Shown: piece by piece, positions 44,696 through 53,281 of the stretch
Position numbering within the stretch: the first letter of the stretch is position 1
How the letters are laid out: each line of letters begins with the position of its first letter
Source of the DNA: Solirhodobacter olei
GTDB lineage: Bacteria; Pseudomonadota; Alphaproteobacteria; Rhodobacterales; Rhodobacteraceae
Length of the DNA stretch: 64,000 nucleotides
Assembly: GCF_004010155.1 (NCBI RefSeq)
Contig: NZ_RRYH01000011.1
Coordinates: forward strand, 46,824-110,823
Direction: 5' to 3'
Program-made: the position numbers and the translations under genes
Notes under the pieces: model-generated
The model's database searches: none
Told to the model about the DNA's origin: nothing
The model's input: the letters and a program-made list of their open reading frames with translations, nothing else

Positions 44696-45535
44696 TCAGG
44701 CGCGCCAGTCCAGCAGGCGCTTCTCGGCCAGCCCGATCAGCCAGCTGCCGACAAGGCCGATGGCGGAGAGGATGATGACCCCGGCGAAGAGCTCGCCCAG
44801 GTTGAAGATCGAGCCCGCCATCAGGATATAGGCGCCGATGCCGTGCTGGGCGCCGATCATCTCGGCCGCGACCAGCAGCACGATGGCGATGGAAAACGAG
44901 ATCCGGAAGCCCGAGAGGATCCCCGGCATCGCGCCGGGCAGGATGATCTTGCGCACGATGGAAGACCATTTCAGCCCGAAGCTCTGCCCCATCCGGATAA
45001 GAGCGCGGTCGACCGCATCCACACCGGCATAGGTGGAGATCACCGTGGGGAAGAAGGTGCCGAAGAGGATGGTGGCGACCTTCGAGCCCTCGCCGATGCC
45101 GAACCAGATGATGAAGAGCGGCAGAAGCGCGATCTTCGGCACCGGGAAGAGCGCCGAGACGATGGGCAGCGCCGAGGCCCGAGCCTGGCTGAACAGCCCG
45201 ATCATCAACCCCACGGCAATGCCCAGTGCCGCGCCCAGAAGCCAGCCAACCAGCAGCCGGTAGAGGCTGACGGAAAGGTTGGTCCAGAGTGCGCCGGTGG
45301 TGATCAGGTCGCGGAAGGCACCGAACACGTCCTTTGGCGCGGGCATGGCGATCGGACTGATGAAGCCGGTGGAGGAGCCCGCCTGCCAGAGCGCCAGCAG
45401 AACCAGCAGCACGACGGGCGCGAGGAACGGATGCCGGCGATGGTGGAAACCGCCGCCGCGGAAGGGCACCGGGCGGGCATCGGCCGGGATCTCGATCTCG
45501 GCCGACAGGGCGTCGGGGGAGCGGCTGTCAGGCAT
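44696..45535 (-). CDS. ABC importer permease (SsuC/TauC-like)
   Basis: Single-domain permease (279 aa) with about six TM segments. FFPTVISTYAGVD and the EAA-like ALIRMGQSFGLKWSSIVRKI belong to the NitT/TauT family. The start of the gene overlaps the ATPase gene by eight bases, and the stop is one base from the FbpB-like permease stop. With the ATPase and binding protein it forms an importer of sulfonate, nitrate, pyrimidine or similar solutes. Confidence 0.91.
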   Translation of the reverse strand: MPDSRSPDALSAEIEIPADARPVPFRGGGFHHRRHPFLAPVVLLVLLALWQAGSSTGFISPIAMPAPKDVFGAFRDLITTGALWTNLSVSLYRLLVGWLLGAALGIAVGLMIGLFSQARASALPIVSALFPVPKIALLPLFIIWFGIGEGSKVATILFGTFFPTVISTYAGVDAVDRALIRMGQSFGLKWSSIVRKIILPGAMPGILSGFRISFSIAIVLLVAAEMIGAQHGIGAYILMAGSIFNLGELFAGVIILSAIGLVGSWLIGLAEKRLLDWRA

Positions 45536-46295
45536 GGGCCAGCTCCCGGTCGGCGGCGGCGGCCTCGTCGCGCATCATCTCCCACAGGCCGCGCTGCAGC
45601 GGCTCGAGCTCGGCCATCCGGTCGGCGCGTTCGGCAAGCGGCATGTCGATCTCCACCACCTCGCGGATGCGGCCGGGGCGGCGGCTGAGGACGACGATGC
45701 GATGGCCCAGGCGCACCGCTTCGGCCAGATTGTGGGTCACATAGGCGGCGGAGAAGGGCGTGCGCGTCCAGAGCTCTACGAGGTCGTCCATCAGAAGCTC
45801 CCGCGTCTGGCTGTCGAGGGCGGAGAGCGGCTCGTCCATCAGCATCACGGCGGGGCGGACCGCAAGCGCGCGGGCGATCGCCACGCGCTGCTTCATGCCG
45901 CCGGAAAGCTGGCGCGGCCAGGCCCGGCGGAAATCGGAAAGCTTGGTGCGGGAAAGCACGTCCGAGATCACCTCGCGCGCGGCCGCGCCGGTGATGCCGT
46001 GGTCCTCGAGGACAAGCGAGATGTTCCCTTCCACCGTCCGCCAGGGCAGGAGCGCGAAATCCTGGAAGATGTAGGTCAGCGGGTTGAGGCTGCCCTCGGG
46101 CGCCGCGCTGGAAATCAGGACGCGGCCAGAGGTGGGTTGCTCCAGCCCGCCGATCATCCGGAGCAGCGTGGATTTCCCGCAGCCGGAGGGGCCGACGATG
46201 GAGACGATCTGTCCCGCCCGCAGGTCGAAGGAGACGTCGCGCAGCACCTCGGTGTCGGCGTAGGAATGGCTCAGGTGGTCGAGGATGATGCGCAT
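45528..46295 (-). CDS. ABC importer ATPase (SsuB/TauB-like)
   Basis: Cytosolic ATPase (255 aa). Walker A is GPSGCGKST, the Q-loop is IFQDFALLPWRTV, the signature is LSGGMKQRVAIARAL, Walker B is VMLMDEPLSALD and the H-loop is VTHNLAEAV. The compact size without a C-terminal regulatory domain fits the NitT/TauT class. It lies between the binding-protein and permease genes in the order SBP-ATPase-permease, as one operon. Confidence 0.92.
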   Translation of the reverse strand: MRIILDHLSHSYADTEVLRDVSFDLRAGQIVSIVGPSGCGKSTLLRMIGGLEQPTSGRVLISSAAPEGSLNPLTYIFQDFALLPWRTVEGNISLVLEDHGITGAAAREVISDVLSRTKLSDFRRAWPRQLSGGMKQRVAIARALAVRPAVMLMDEPLSALDSQTRELLMDDLVELWTRTPFSAAYVTHNLAEAVRLGHRIVVLSRRPGRIREVVEIDMPLAERADRMAELEPLQRGLWEMMRDEAAAADRELAHA

Positions 46296-46344
46296 CGGTC
46301 GGTCCGCAAGGCCGGGGGCCGGGCAAGGCCCCCGGCGGTTGGTC

Positions 46345-47373
46345 TTAAAGTTCCTTGACGTAGCCGGTCTTGACCAGCTGAGCCATGGTCACGCTCTTCG
46401 GCGCCATGTTCGCGCCCTGCAGCCATTCGAGCTGCGACTTGACCGAGGCCATGGAGATCGCCGCACCCGGGTTGATCAGCATTGCGCCATGGGTGATGCG
46501 CGGGCCGGCCTTGGCGAGCGGCATGGCGGAATAGACGTACTTGTGGACGATCTTCACGATCTCGGCCACTTCCGCGGCATCCGCCTTCTTGTAGACCAGC
46601 GCGGTGTTGTAATCGTCGATCCCCTTGGAGAGCGCGGCGAGGTAGCGCTTCACCACCTCCGGTTTCTTGTCGGCATTCTCGGCCGAGGTGAAGACGGTGG
46701 TCACCTGATAGTCGGGGATGAAGTCGGAGATCTTGCCGATCTCCACCACGTCGCCGCCCTTGGTCAGCGCATCGGCGATGTTGGGGACGATCGACCACGC
46801 ATCGATCTGGCCGGATTTGAGCGAGGCGATGATCGCCGGAACCTTCTGCAGCGGCACGAAGCGGATGTCGGTGGCTGGGAAGCCCGACTTCCTGGCGATC
46901 ATGTCGGCCATGTAATTGAACGACGAGCCCGCCGTGGTCAGCCCGAAGCTGTGGCCCTTGATGTCGGCGGGCGTCTTAAGCCCGGCGTCATAGGCCTTCT
47001 TCGAGGCGAGGATCTTCTGACCCTCGATGCCCGCGTGTTCCTGCAGCGCGCCGCCGATGATCTTGATCGCGCCCTTCTGCGACAGGCTGACCAGCCCGCC
47101 GGAGATCGCGGTCATGCCGAAGTCGACGTCGCGCGAGGCGATGCCCACGGCCAGTGCCTGCGCGGACTGGAAGGTGACGAATTTGACGTCGAAGCCCTGC
47201 TCCTTGAAGTAGCCCTTCGCCTCGGCGATCAGCGCGGGGGCGTGGGAGGTCAGCGTGAGGATCCCGACGTTGAGCTTTTCGGCGGCCGCCAGCACCCGGC
47301 GCGGCAGCAGGAACGGCGCGGCCGAAGCGGCGCCAAGGCCGGCCAGAACGGCGCGGCGGTTGGTCGAAGTCAT
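46345..47373 (-). CDS. ABC importer substrate-binding protein (NitT/TauT family)
   Basis: 342 aa exported binding protein. The N-terminus NRRAVLAGLGAASAAPFLLP is a twin-arginine-like signal sequence. The mature part begins LNVGILTLTSHAPALIAEAK and continues with KGYFKEQGFDVKFV, typical of SsuA/TauA-like NMT1 proteins. Start ATG 47373 follows GGGAGG. It is first in the operon with the ATPase and permease. Substrate could be a sulfonate, nitrate or thiamine-precursor-like compound; the sequence does not decide. Confidence 0.9.
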   Translation of the reverse strand: MTSTNRRAVLAGLGAASAAPFLLPRRVLAAAEKLNVGILTLTSHAPALIAEAKGYFKEQGFDVKFVTFQSAQALAVGIASRDVDFGMTAISGGLVSLSQKGAIKIIGGALQEHAGIEGQKILASKKAYDAGLKTPADIKGHSFGLTTAGSSFNYMADMIARKSGFPATDIRFVPLQKVPAIIASLKSGQIDAWSIVPNIADALTKGGDVVEIGKISDFIPDYQVTTVFTSAENADKKPEVVKRYLAALSKGIDDYNTALVYKKADAAEVAEIVKIVHKYVYSAMPLAKAGPRITHGAMLINPGAAISMASVKSQLEWLQGANMAPKSVTMAQLVKTGYVKEL

Positions 47374-47474
47374 TGGTGTCCTCCCTTCAAGCAAGTCTTT
47401 CCCCCGTTCTGTGCGACCGCGGGGAGGAGAATGTCAACGTGCGAGGGCCGGATCGTGGCCGGCAAAACCCACCC

Positions 47475-47503
47475 GGCGCGCCCTCCGGCCGAGCGGGCGC
47501 GCC
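47475..47503. terminator. Candidate hairpin downstream of the two-TM protein gene
   Basis: Perfect 9-bp inverted repeat GGCGCGCCC and GGGCGCGCC with an 11-base loop, no T tract. It lies in the 299-base gap (47374-47672) between the small membrane gene and the importer operon, both on the minus strand. It could end the upstream transcript. Nothing else gene-like is visible in this gap. Confidence 0.35.
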
Positions 47504-47672
47504 CCAGGCCGGTTCAGAGCCTTAATCGAGGCCAATGACATGGACCCTGCTCATCCGGTCAGCCCTGCCGGGATACCCTTCGCCGCCCCGCGGCGGGACC
47601 GTCGGCGATGCCTCCCCCCAATGGCCGGTCACGGGCCGGGGGCGGACATCCTTGGCCCTTGCAATGGACGGC

Positions 47673-47945
47673 TCAGCGGTTTGCCTGATTTTCGAGAGCG
47701 TCGGCCGTTCGTTTGGTATTTTGGTAGATTCCAATACCCATATACAGAAGGCCGCCGATGACGATCAGATAAAGCCCGCCACCGACCAGAACGGCGAGAG
47801 CGGCAGCAATCCGGGCACCGACAGAAGGGCCGACGTCGCCACCACCGGCGACCATGACCACGGCGGCGATCACAATACCGATCGCGGCAATGACGACGAA
47901 GACGTTTACGACTTTCTCAAGGGAATTAATAAAGAAATTGCGCAT
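47673..47945 (-). CDS. Small two-TM membrane protein
   Basis: 90 aa protein of unknown function. Two hydrophobic segments are visible at about 12-34 (VFVVIAAIGIVIAAVVMVAG) and 46-70 (LAVLVGGGLYLIVIGGLLYM). A Lys/Glu-containing tail ends NTKRTADALENQ. Start ATG 47945 was chosen because GGAGGA lies ten bases upstream; the frame extends 12 codons farther upstream to 47981. The product is probably an inner-membrane protein. No family recognised. Confidence 0.6.
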   Translation of the reverse strand: MRNFFINSLEKVVNVFVVIAAIGIVIAAVVMVAGGGDVGPSVGARIAAALAVLVGGGLYLIVIGGLLYMGIGIYQNTKRTADALENQANR

Positions 47946-48244
47946 CGGTTCATTCCTCCTCCAATGACCCATTTGCGACACTAAGCACGATCCAGCGGGC
48001 GGCGCTACGCCGTCGCGATCTGCGGCCGGCTGAGGGCTTCGCCGGGGCGGAAGGGAGAGCCCGCAATCCCCCTATCTGTCGCCAAGCCTGACGCGGTTCC
48101 GCGAAAGTCTTTTCGTCTGCGGCATGGCGCTTTGCGAGGCGCTTCTGGCCTCGATACAGCGATATGCCGACGTCTACCCGGCCGAGACTATCCGCCGGAT
48201 CTGGCCCACCGAACTGATGGACGGAGAAAGTGACGCGTTCAGGG
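47946..48244. other. Gene-free interval
   Basis: About 300 bases between the two-TM protein and the GlxA-like regulator, both minus strand. It contains the ribosome site and probable promoter of the small gene. I see no coding frame with convincing composition here; the long frames are shadows of the regulator on the opposite phase. Confidence 0.5.
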
Positions 48245-49273
48245 TCAGCAGGTAGGCAAAGCGGAATGCCCGCTTGGCAATGTCGCAGCCGGAACTTCGT
48301 CGCCCTGGGAAAAACGCTTTCGAAACTCGCTTGGCGTAATGCCGTAGTGCCGGCGAAAAAGCCGCAGCAGGTTGCCCTCTGTCTCGCAGCCGACCATGCG
48401 AGCGATCTGCTTGATCGAGCGGCTGCCGCTGCTGAGGGCCTGGGACGCAGCCTCCAGCCGGAAGACTTCCACCGCCTGTCCCGGGCTTCGTCCGGTAGCC
48501 TCTCGGTATCGGCGGCGGAAATTGCGCTCGGACATGCCAATGCGGGTGGCCAGGGCCGGCACGTCAAGCGGGGACGCAAGATTTGCCAGGATCCAGGCAT
48601 CGAGTTCGGCAAAGGCGCCATCGGCCGCCGCCTGCGCCTCAAGCGGCACGCTGAACTGGGCCTGCCCGCCCGACCGGGTCATGTAAACGACCAGACTGCG
48701 GGCCACCGCCATGGCAAGGGCCCGCCCCTGATCGCGCGAGATCAGCGCCAGGGCGAGGTCGATGCCGGAGCTGACACCCGCGGAGGTCCAGACCCCGCGA
48801 TCCTCGACGTAGATCGGGTCAAGCTCGATCCTTGCATCGGGGCAGCAGCGCTGCAGCTCTGCCGTCCAGCGCCAATGCGTGGTCGCGCGCCGTCCCGACA
48901 GGAAGCCTGCCGCGCCAAGCAGGAACGCCCCGGTGCAGACCGAGCAGAGCCGCTTCACCCGACCGCCGTTCGCGGCGAGCCAGGCGACCGAGCGCCCGTC
49001 ATCTGGTGGCCTGCCGCTGCGGCTGCCGCCCGGCACGATCAGGGTGTCGATCGCATCCGGGTCGATCGTTTCGATGCACACCGTCGGCAGGGCCAGGCCC
49101 GGGGCCGAGCTGACCGGGCCGCCGGCGGCCGAGGCGGTGACGATCTCGTATCGCGGCTCCCGCGCCTCTACGTTGCAGCTTGCGAAGGCCTGCATCGGCC
49201 CGGCGAGGTCGATCATGTTCACGCCTTCGGAGATCAGGAAGACGACGAGATGGGGTCGGGTCGGATCCGTCAC
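48245..49273 (-). CDS. GlxA-like regulator: DJ-1/PfpI-type domain plus AraC helix-turn-helix
   Basis: 342 aa transcriptional regulator. The N-terminal DJ-1/PfpI-type amidotransferase-like domain has LVVFLISEGVNMIDLAGPM and the Cys elbow LCSVCTGAFLLGAAG; the C-terminal ~100 residues are an AraC-type pair of helix-turn-helix motifs (PALATRIGMSERNFRRRYRE and GSRSIKQIARMVGCETEG). It probably senses a small nitrogen metabolite. The start is GTG at 49273, overlapping the MFS stop as GTGA; there is no better ATG. The MFS gene is upstream in the same unit, so it likely controls or is controlled with it. Confidence 0.86.
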   Translation of the reverse strand: MTDPTRPHLVVFLISEGVNMIDLAGPMQAFASCNVEAREPRYEIVTASAAGGPVSSAPGLALPTVCIETIDPDAIDTLIVPGGSRSGRPPDDGRSVAWLAANGGRVKRLCSVCTGAFLLGAAGFLSGRRATTHWRWTAELQRCCPDARIELDPIYVEDRGVWTSAGVSSGIDLALALISRDQGRALAMAVARSLVVYMTRSGGQAQFSVPLEAQAAADGAFAELDAWILANLASPLDVPALATRIGMSERNFRRRYREATGRSPGQAVEVFRLEAASQALSSGSRSIKQIARMVGCETEGNLLRLFRRHYGITPSEFRKRFSQGDEVPAATLPSGHSALPTC

Positions 49274-50463
49274 GAGAGCACCGCCTGCCGTTTGTGCCAG
49301 CCGAAGGTGACCCAGCTCGCGAGCAGGAGCAAAGGCAATACGGCGAGGTTGAGGGCGGACCAGCCGAATATCTCCAGAAGCGGGCCGGCCATGAGGGCCC
49401 CGAGGGCGGTGCCGCCGTAGCGCAGGAACTCCGCAAACCCCTGAGCTCGGGCGCGCTCGTGCGGCGCATGGGATCGGGCGAGGAGCGTCGTCCCCGAGAT
49501 GAACATGAAATTCCAACCGAGACCGAGGGCCAGCAGGGCGGCGTGAAAGCCGAGGTCGGTCTGTGCGCCGACCGCGATGAACACGCAGGCCAGCATGATC
49601 GCGATGCCCGTCTGCAGCACCCGGCCGAGTCCGAATCTCCCGATCAGCATCCCCGTGAAGAGCGACGGGCCGTACATGCCAAGGAGGTGCCACTGGATGA
49701 CGCTGGTGCTCGCCGCCACGCCAAGCCCGGCCTTCAGCGCGGCAATGGGGGCGGCCGTCATCAGGAACATCATCACGACCCCACTGGTGACCGAGCTGGC
49801 CAGCGCCGCCCGATAGTCGGGGCGGGACAGGAGGTCAGCGAAGGGGACGGGCGTACCGCTGGTGGCAGTCCGCAGGTCCGCATCGTCACGATAGAGCAGC
49901 AGCAGGATCAGCGAGATCGCCGCGAGTACGGCGACGGCCAGATAGGCACCGGCGAAGTAGGGATCGTGTAGCCAGCCCCGGCTCCAGTTCGCGAGGGCCG
50001 GACCGGCGAGGGCGGCCCCCAGCCCGCCGGCCAGCACCCAGGAGATCATCCGGGGCTTGCTTGCATCCGCCACGTTGTCGGCGGCCGCCAGCCGGTAGTA
50101 TTGCGAAAACGCCTGCCAGATCCCGACCATCATGGTCCCGAGGCAGAAGCTCCAGAAATGCACGTTCAGCACGGACCAGACCGAGATCAATCCGCCCAGC
50201 GTACCCATCGCGGTCCCGCTCATGAACCCGGCCCGCCGGCCCATGCGGGACATGAGGCCGGATGCGCCCCAGGTCGTGAGCGCCGTGCCCACGGTGATCA
50301 GGGCGAAGGGCAAGGTGGCGAGCCACGGCACGGGCGACAGTTTCGAGCCGACGATCCCGGTCAGTGCAAGATCGATCGAGATAGAGCAGATGAAGAGCAT
50401 GTTGCAAAGCAGCAGGATGATCGCGTTCCGCGTGATCCCGCCATTGGTGGTCCGTTCGGTCAT
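49270..50463 (-). CDS. MFS transporter
   Basis: 397 aa carrier with about 12 hydrophobic segments. The N-terminus is NAIILLLCNMLFICSISIDL, and the loop 2-3 reads GASGLMSRMGRRAGF, the MFS signature region. It overlaps the GlxA-like regulator by four bases and probably forms a two-gene unit with it. The palindrome ATTGGCCAAT lies about 50 bases upstream. Substrate is not readable; a drug or metabolite exporter would fit. Confidence 0.84.
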   Translation of the reverse strand: MTERTTNGGITRNAIILLLCNMLFICSISIDLALTGIVGSKLSPVPWLATLPFALITVGTALTTWGASGLMSRMGRRAGFMSGTAMGTLGGLISVWSVLNVHFWSFCLGTMMVGIWQAFSQYYRLAAADNVADASKPRMISWVLAGGLGAALAGPALANWSRGWLHDPYFAGAYLAVAVLAAISLILLLLYRDDADLRTATSGTPVPFADLLSRPDYRAALASSVTSGVVMMFLMTAAPIAALKAGLGVAASTSVIQWHLLGMYGPSLFTGMLIGRFGLGRVLQTGIAIMLACVFIAVGAQTDLGFHAALLALGLGWNFMFISGTTLLARSHAPHERARAQGFAEFLRYGGTALGALMAGPLLEIFGWSALNLAVLPLLLLASWVTFGWHKRQAVLS

Positions 50464-50514
50464 GGCAATCCCTTCCCCTTGACGGAGACATGATTGCAGA
50501 ACGGGTTAGGGCCG

Positions 50515-50524
50515 ATTGGCCAAT
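50515..50524. promoter_or_regulatory. Palindrome ATTGGCCAAT upstream of the MFS/GlxA unit
   Basis: Perfect 10-bp palindrome 52 bases upstream of the MFS start at 50463, within the 296-base gene-free gap 50464-50759. Its position suits a regulator site, perhaps for the GlxA-like protein, but the link is only by proximity. The gap shows no other gene. Confidence 0.3.
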
Positions 50525-50759
50525 TATCCGGCATATCCGGCCAAACTTGCGCGGTTGAATTCTGCCGCAGGCTTGGTCCACGCTTTTTTCGCCGGACGTC
50601 CGCATCGCGCGCCAATTGCGGTCGTCCATCATCGGGTTCAGTGATCCCGAACTCGGATCGGCCGCTTGGCCAGGATTGCACCAGATCATGAGAAACAGGC
50701 AGCACGAGAGCTCGGTCACCTGAGCGACCGGCCTCGCTGACAATGCCGGTGAGTCGGGA

Positions 50760-52091
50760 TCAGGTCTTGCCTGCAAGCGTCTGGTTGGCCGCCAGCGCCA
50801 CCAGCGTCACGACCGCGCCGGAGAGCAGATACCCGCCCGCCGCCGGCAGCCCGAAGGCGGTGGCGAGGTAGAGCGCCACGAAGGGCGCGAACCCGGCCCC
50901 GATCAGCCAGGAAATGTCGGAGGTGAGGGCCGAGCTGGTATAGCGCCGCTGGGTGTCGAAATTTGATGCCACCACACCGGAGGACTGCCCGAATGACAGC
51001 CCCAGGATCAGGAAGCCGACCACGACATAGGCCAACTCTCCCGCCTCGCCCCCGGCAAGAAGCTGCGGTGCGAAGCCGGAGAAGGCGGCGATCGCCCCGG
51101 CGGAGATGCTCAGGAGTACCCGCCGCCCGTATCGGTCTGCCAGCACGCCAGAAATCACGATCGCCACTACGCCAAGCGCGGCCGCGATGCTCTCGGCAAT
51201 CAGGAAGTGAGTCGGTGAGTCGTTTGTTTCCAGCACCACCCAGGACAGCGGGAACACGGTGACCATGTGAAAGAGCGCGAAGCTCGCCAGCGGCGCGAAT
51301 GCACCGATCAGGATGCTTTTGCCCTCGATCCGCACGGTCTGAAGGGTCGGCGAGGGCTGGAGATCCTTGCTCTTGAACAGCCGCTCGAACTGCGGCGTGC
51401 TGATCATCCTGAGCCGCGCGAACAGAGCCACGACGTTGATCGCGAAGGCAACGAAGAACGGATAGCGCCAGCCCCAGGCGAAGAAGTCAGAATTCGACAG
51501 CGTCGCCCGGAAATAGGCGAACAGCAGGCTCGCCACGATCAGCCCCAGCGGCGCACCGAGCTGCGGGATCATCGCGTACCACCCCCGGCGATTCGCGGGC
51601 GCATTGAGCGAGAGAAGCGACGCCAGCCCGTCCCACACACCGCCAAGCGCAAGGCCCTGCCCGATCCGCGCCAGAGACAAAATCAGGACCGAAAGAACGC
51701 CCACCTCGTTGTAGCCGGGCAGGAAGCCCAGAACGACGGTCATCGTGCCCAGCAGCACCAGCGAGATCGTAAGCTTCGTCGTCCGCCCGTGACGGCGGTC
51801 GATCCTCATGAATATGACGGAACCAACCGGCCGCGCGATGAAGGCCAGCGAGAAGATCGCGAACGAATAGAGCATCGCCACGACCGGATCGGCGTAGGGA
51901 AAGACCAGCCTGGGAAAGACTAGCACGGCCGCGATGGCGTAAACGAAGTAGTCGAAGAATTCGGATGTCCGGCCGAGGATAACGCCTATGGCGATCTCGC
52001 CCGGCGATATTTCGTGCTCCGACCCGGCCGCATGCGGCTGGCGCGTGCCCTTTGCCCCGGCCCCCGAGGCGGGCGCAGTTGCTGACGACAT
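50760..52091 (-). CDS. MFS metabolite:H+ symporter (MHS/ProP-like)
   Basis: 443 aa carrier of the MHS family. It has the N-terminal block ISPGEIAIGVILGRTSEFF then DYFVYAIAAVLVFPRL, and the loop motif FMRIDRRHGRTTKL followed by LARIGQGLALGGVWDGLA, all typical of shikimate, proline/betaine, alpha-ketoglutarate or citrate symporters. About 12 TM segments. The N-terminal ~25 residues are Ala/Gly-rich and may be a species extension. It is divergent from cyoA. Substrate unknown. Confidence 0.87.
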   Translation of the reverse strand: MSSATAPASGAGAKGTRQPHAAGSEHEISPGEIAIGVILGRTSEFFDYFVYAIAAVLVFPRLVFPYADPVVAMLYSFAIFSLAFIARPVGSVIFMRIDRRHGRTTKLTISLVLLGTMTVVLGFLPGYNEVGVLSVLILSLARIGQGLALGGVWDGLASLLSLNAPANRRGWYAMIPQLGAPLGLIVASLLFAYFRATLSNSDFFAWGWRYPFFVAFAINVVALFARLRMISTPQFERLFKSKDLQPSPTLQTVRIEGKSILIGAFAPLASFALFHMVTVFPLSWVVLETNDSPTHFLIAESIAAALGVVAIVISGVLADRYGRRVLLSISAGAIAAFSGFAPQLLAGGEAGELAYVVVGFLILGLSFGQSSGVVASNFDTQRRYTSSALTSDISWLIGAGFAPFVALYLATAFGLPAAGGYLLSGAVVTLVALAANQTLAGKT

Positions 52092-52162
52092 GGTTCAGCG
52101 TCCCGGTTGGTGCCGTATCCTCAAAGGGTGGGCCAACAAAACGTGACTCGCAAGTCTTTATT

Positions 52163-52191
52163 TTGTACGGATAGTTACGGTAGCCTAATCG
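52163..52191 (+). promoter_or_regulatory. Possible promoter of the cyo operon
   Basis: TTGTAC and TAATCG separated by 17 bases, in an AT-richer stretch 109 bases before cyoA. It lies in the 208-base gap (52092-52299) shared with the divergent MHS carrier. The -10 fits the consensus poorly, so this is only a candidate. Confidence 0.28.
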
Positions 52192-52299
52192 AGCCGCCCA
52201 CAGCGCTGCGGCCGGGATGGATCACGGATCCTTTCATATCCGTGCATTGGTCCATCCGGCCCGCGCCAGCAAAGGCGGTGGAGCAGGGGACAGCGCGAC

Positions 52300-53262
52300 G
52301 TGCACAAACCCATGCGACGCTCGGCGCGGAACATAGTCGCAACGCTAGGGCTTCTGGCCCTGAGCGGATGCAACGCGGTGGTGTTCAATCCCTCGGGCGA
52401 CATCGCCATCCGGCAGCGCGACGAGATCATCATCGCCACCGTGCTGATGCTCATCATCATCCTGCCGGTAATGGGGCTGACGATCTACTTCGCCTGGCGG
52501 TACCGCGAGTCGAACAAAGATGCGGATTACGACCCCGACTGGCACCATTCGACGTCACTCGAACTGGTGATCTGGGCGGCACCGCTGCTGATCATCATCT
52601 TCCTCGGCGCGGTGACGTGGACAGGGACGCACCTTCTCGATCCCTACCGCCCGCTCGACCGGATAGACGCGGCACGACCCGGCCCGCCGTCGGAGGCCCC
52701 GATCGACGTGCAGGTGGTCGCGCTCGACTGGAAATGGCTGTTCATCTATCCGCAATACGGAGTCGCCTCGCTGAACGAGATGGCTGCCCCGGTTGACCGG
52801 CCGATCCGCTTCTCGATCACCGCGCAGAACGTGATGAACTCCTTCTTCGTCCCCGCCATCGCCGGGCAGATCTACGCCATGCCCGGGATGCAGACGACGC
52901 TTTACGCAGTCGCCAACAAGCGCGGCGACTATCAGGGATTCTCGGCCAATCTCAGCGGTCTCGGCTTCTCGGGGATGACCTTCACTTTCCACGCCACCTC
53001 GCCGGCCGATTTCGACAAGTGGATCGCCAAGGCACGGGCAGGCAAGACCCATCTTACCCGCGCCGAATACCTCAAGCTCGAAGCGCCGAGCGAGGCCGTG
53101 CCGGTGACCTATTTCGGTGCGGCTGAAGATGGCCTTTTCACCGCGGTCGTGAACCGCTGCGTCCGCCCCGGGCAGACCTGCATCCGCACCATGATGACGC
53201 GGCAGGGAACGGGCGACGGGGCGACGCAGAAGACAAAGCAGGAAACGGGCACCGGCAACTGA
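52300..53262 (+). CDS. cyoA: Cytochrome bo-type quinol oxidase subunit II
   Basis: Lipoprotein subunit II (320 aa) of a heme-copper quinol oxidase that reduces O2 and pumps protons. A lipobox LALSGC follows the first TM, and [18 protein letters not shown] then [10 protein letters not shown] is the second TM. The periplasmic cupredoxin domain lacks the CxxxC copper-A ligands ([16 protein letters not shown] lies in their place), so electrons come from quinol and not cytochrome c. GTG 52300 was kept as start, with GGGGA upstream; an in-frame ATG at 52312 is possible. It leads cyoABCD. Confidence 0.93.
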   Translation: MHKPMRRSARNIVATLGLLALSGCNAVVFNPSGDIAIRQRDEIIIATVLMLIIILPVMGLTIYFAWRYRESNKDADYDPDWHHSTSLELVIWAAPLLIIIFLGAVTWTGTHLLDPYRPLDRIDAARPGPPSEAPIDVQVVALDWKWLFIYPQYGVASLNEMAAPVDRPIRFSITAQNVMNSFFVPAIAGQIYAMPGMQTTLYAVANKRGDYQGFSANLSGLGFSGMTFTFHATSPADFDKWIAKARAGKTHLTRAEYLKLEAPSEAVPVTYFGAAEDGLFTAVVNRCVRPGQTCIRTMMTRQGTGDGATQKTKQETGTGN

Positions 53263-53281
53263 TCTTCCGGAAGGTGTGACG

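Noticed and set aside
47950..48642. Minus-strand frame in another phase beside the GlxA-like regulator
   Set aside because: It is a shadow of the regulator gene, whose DJ-1-like and AraC motifs lie in the other frame.
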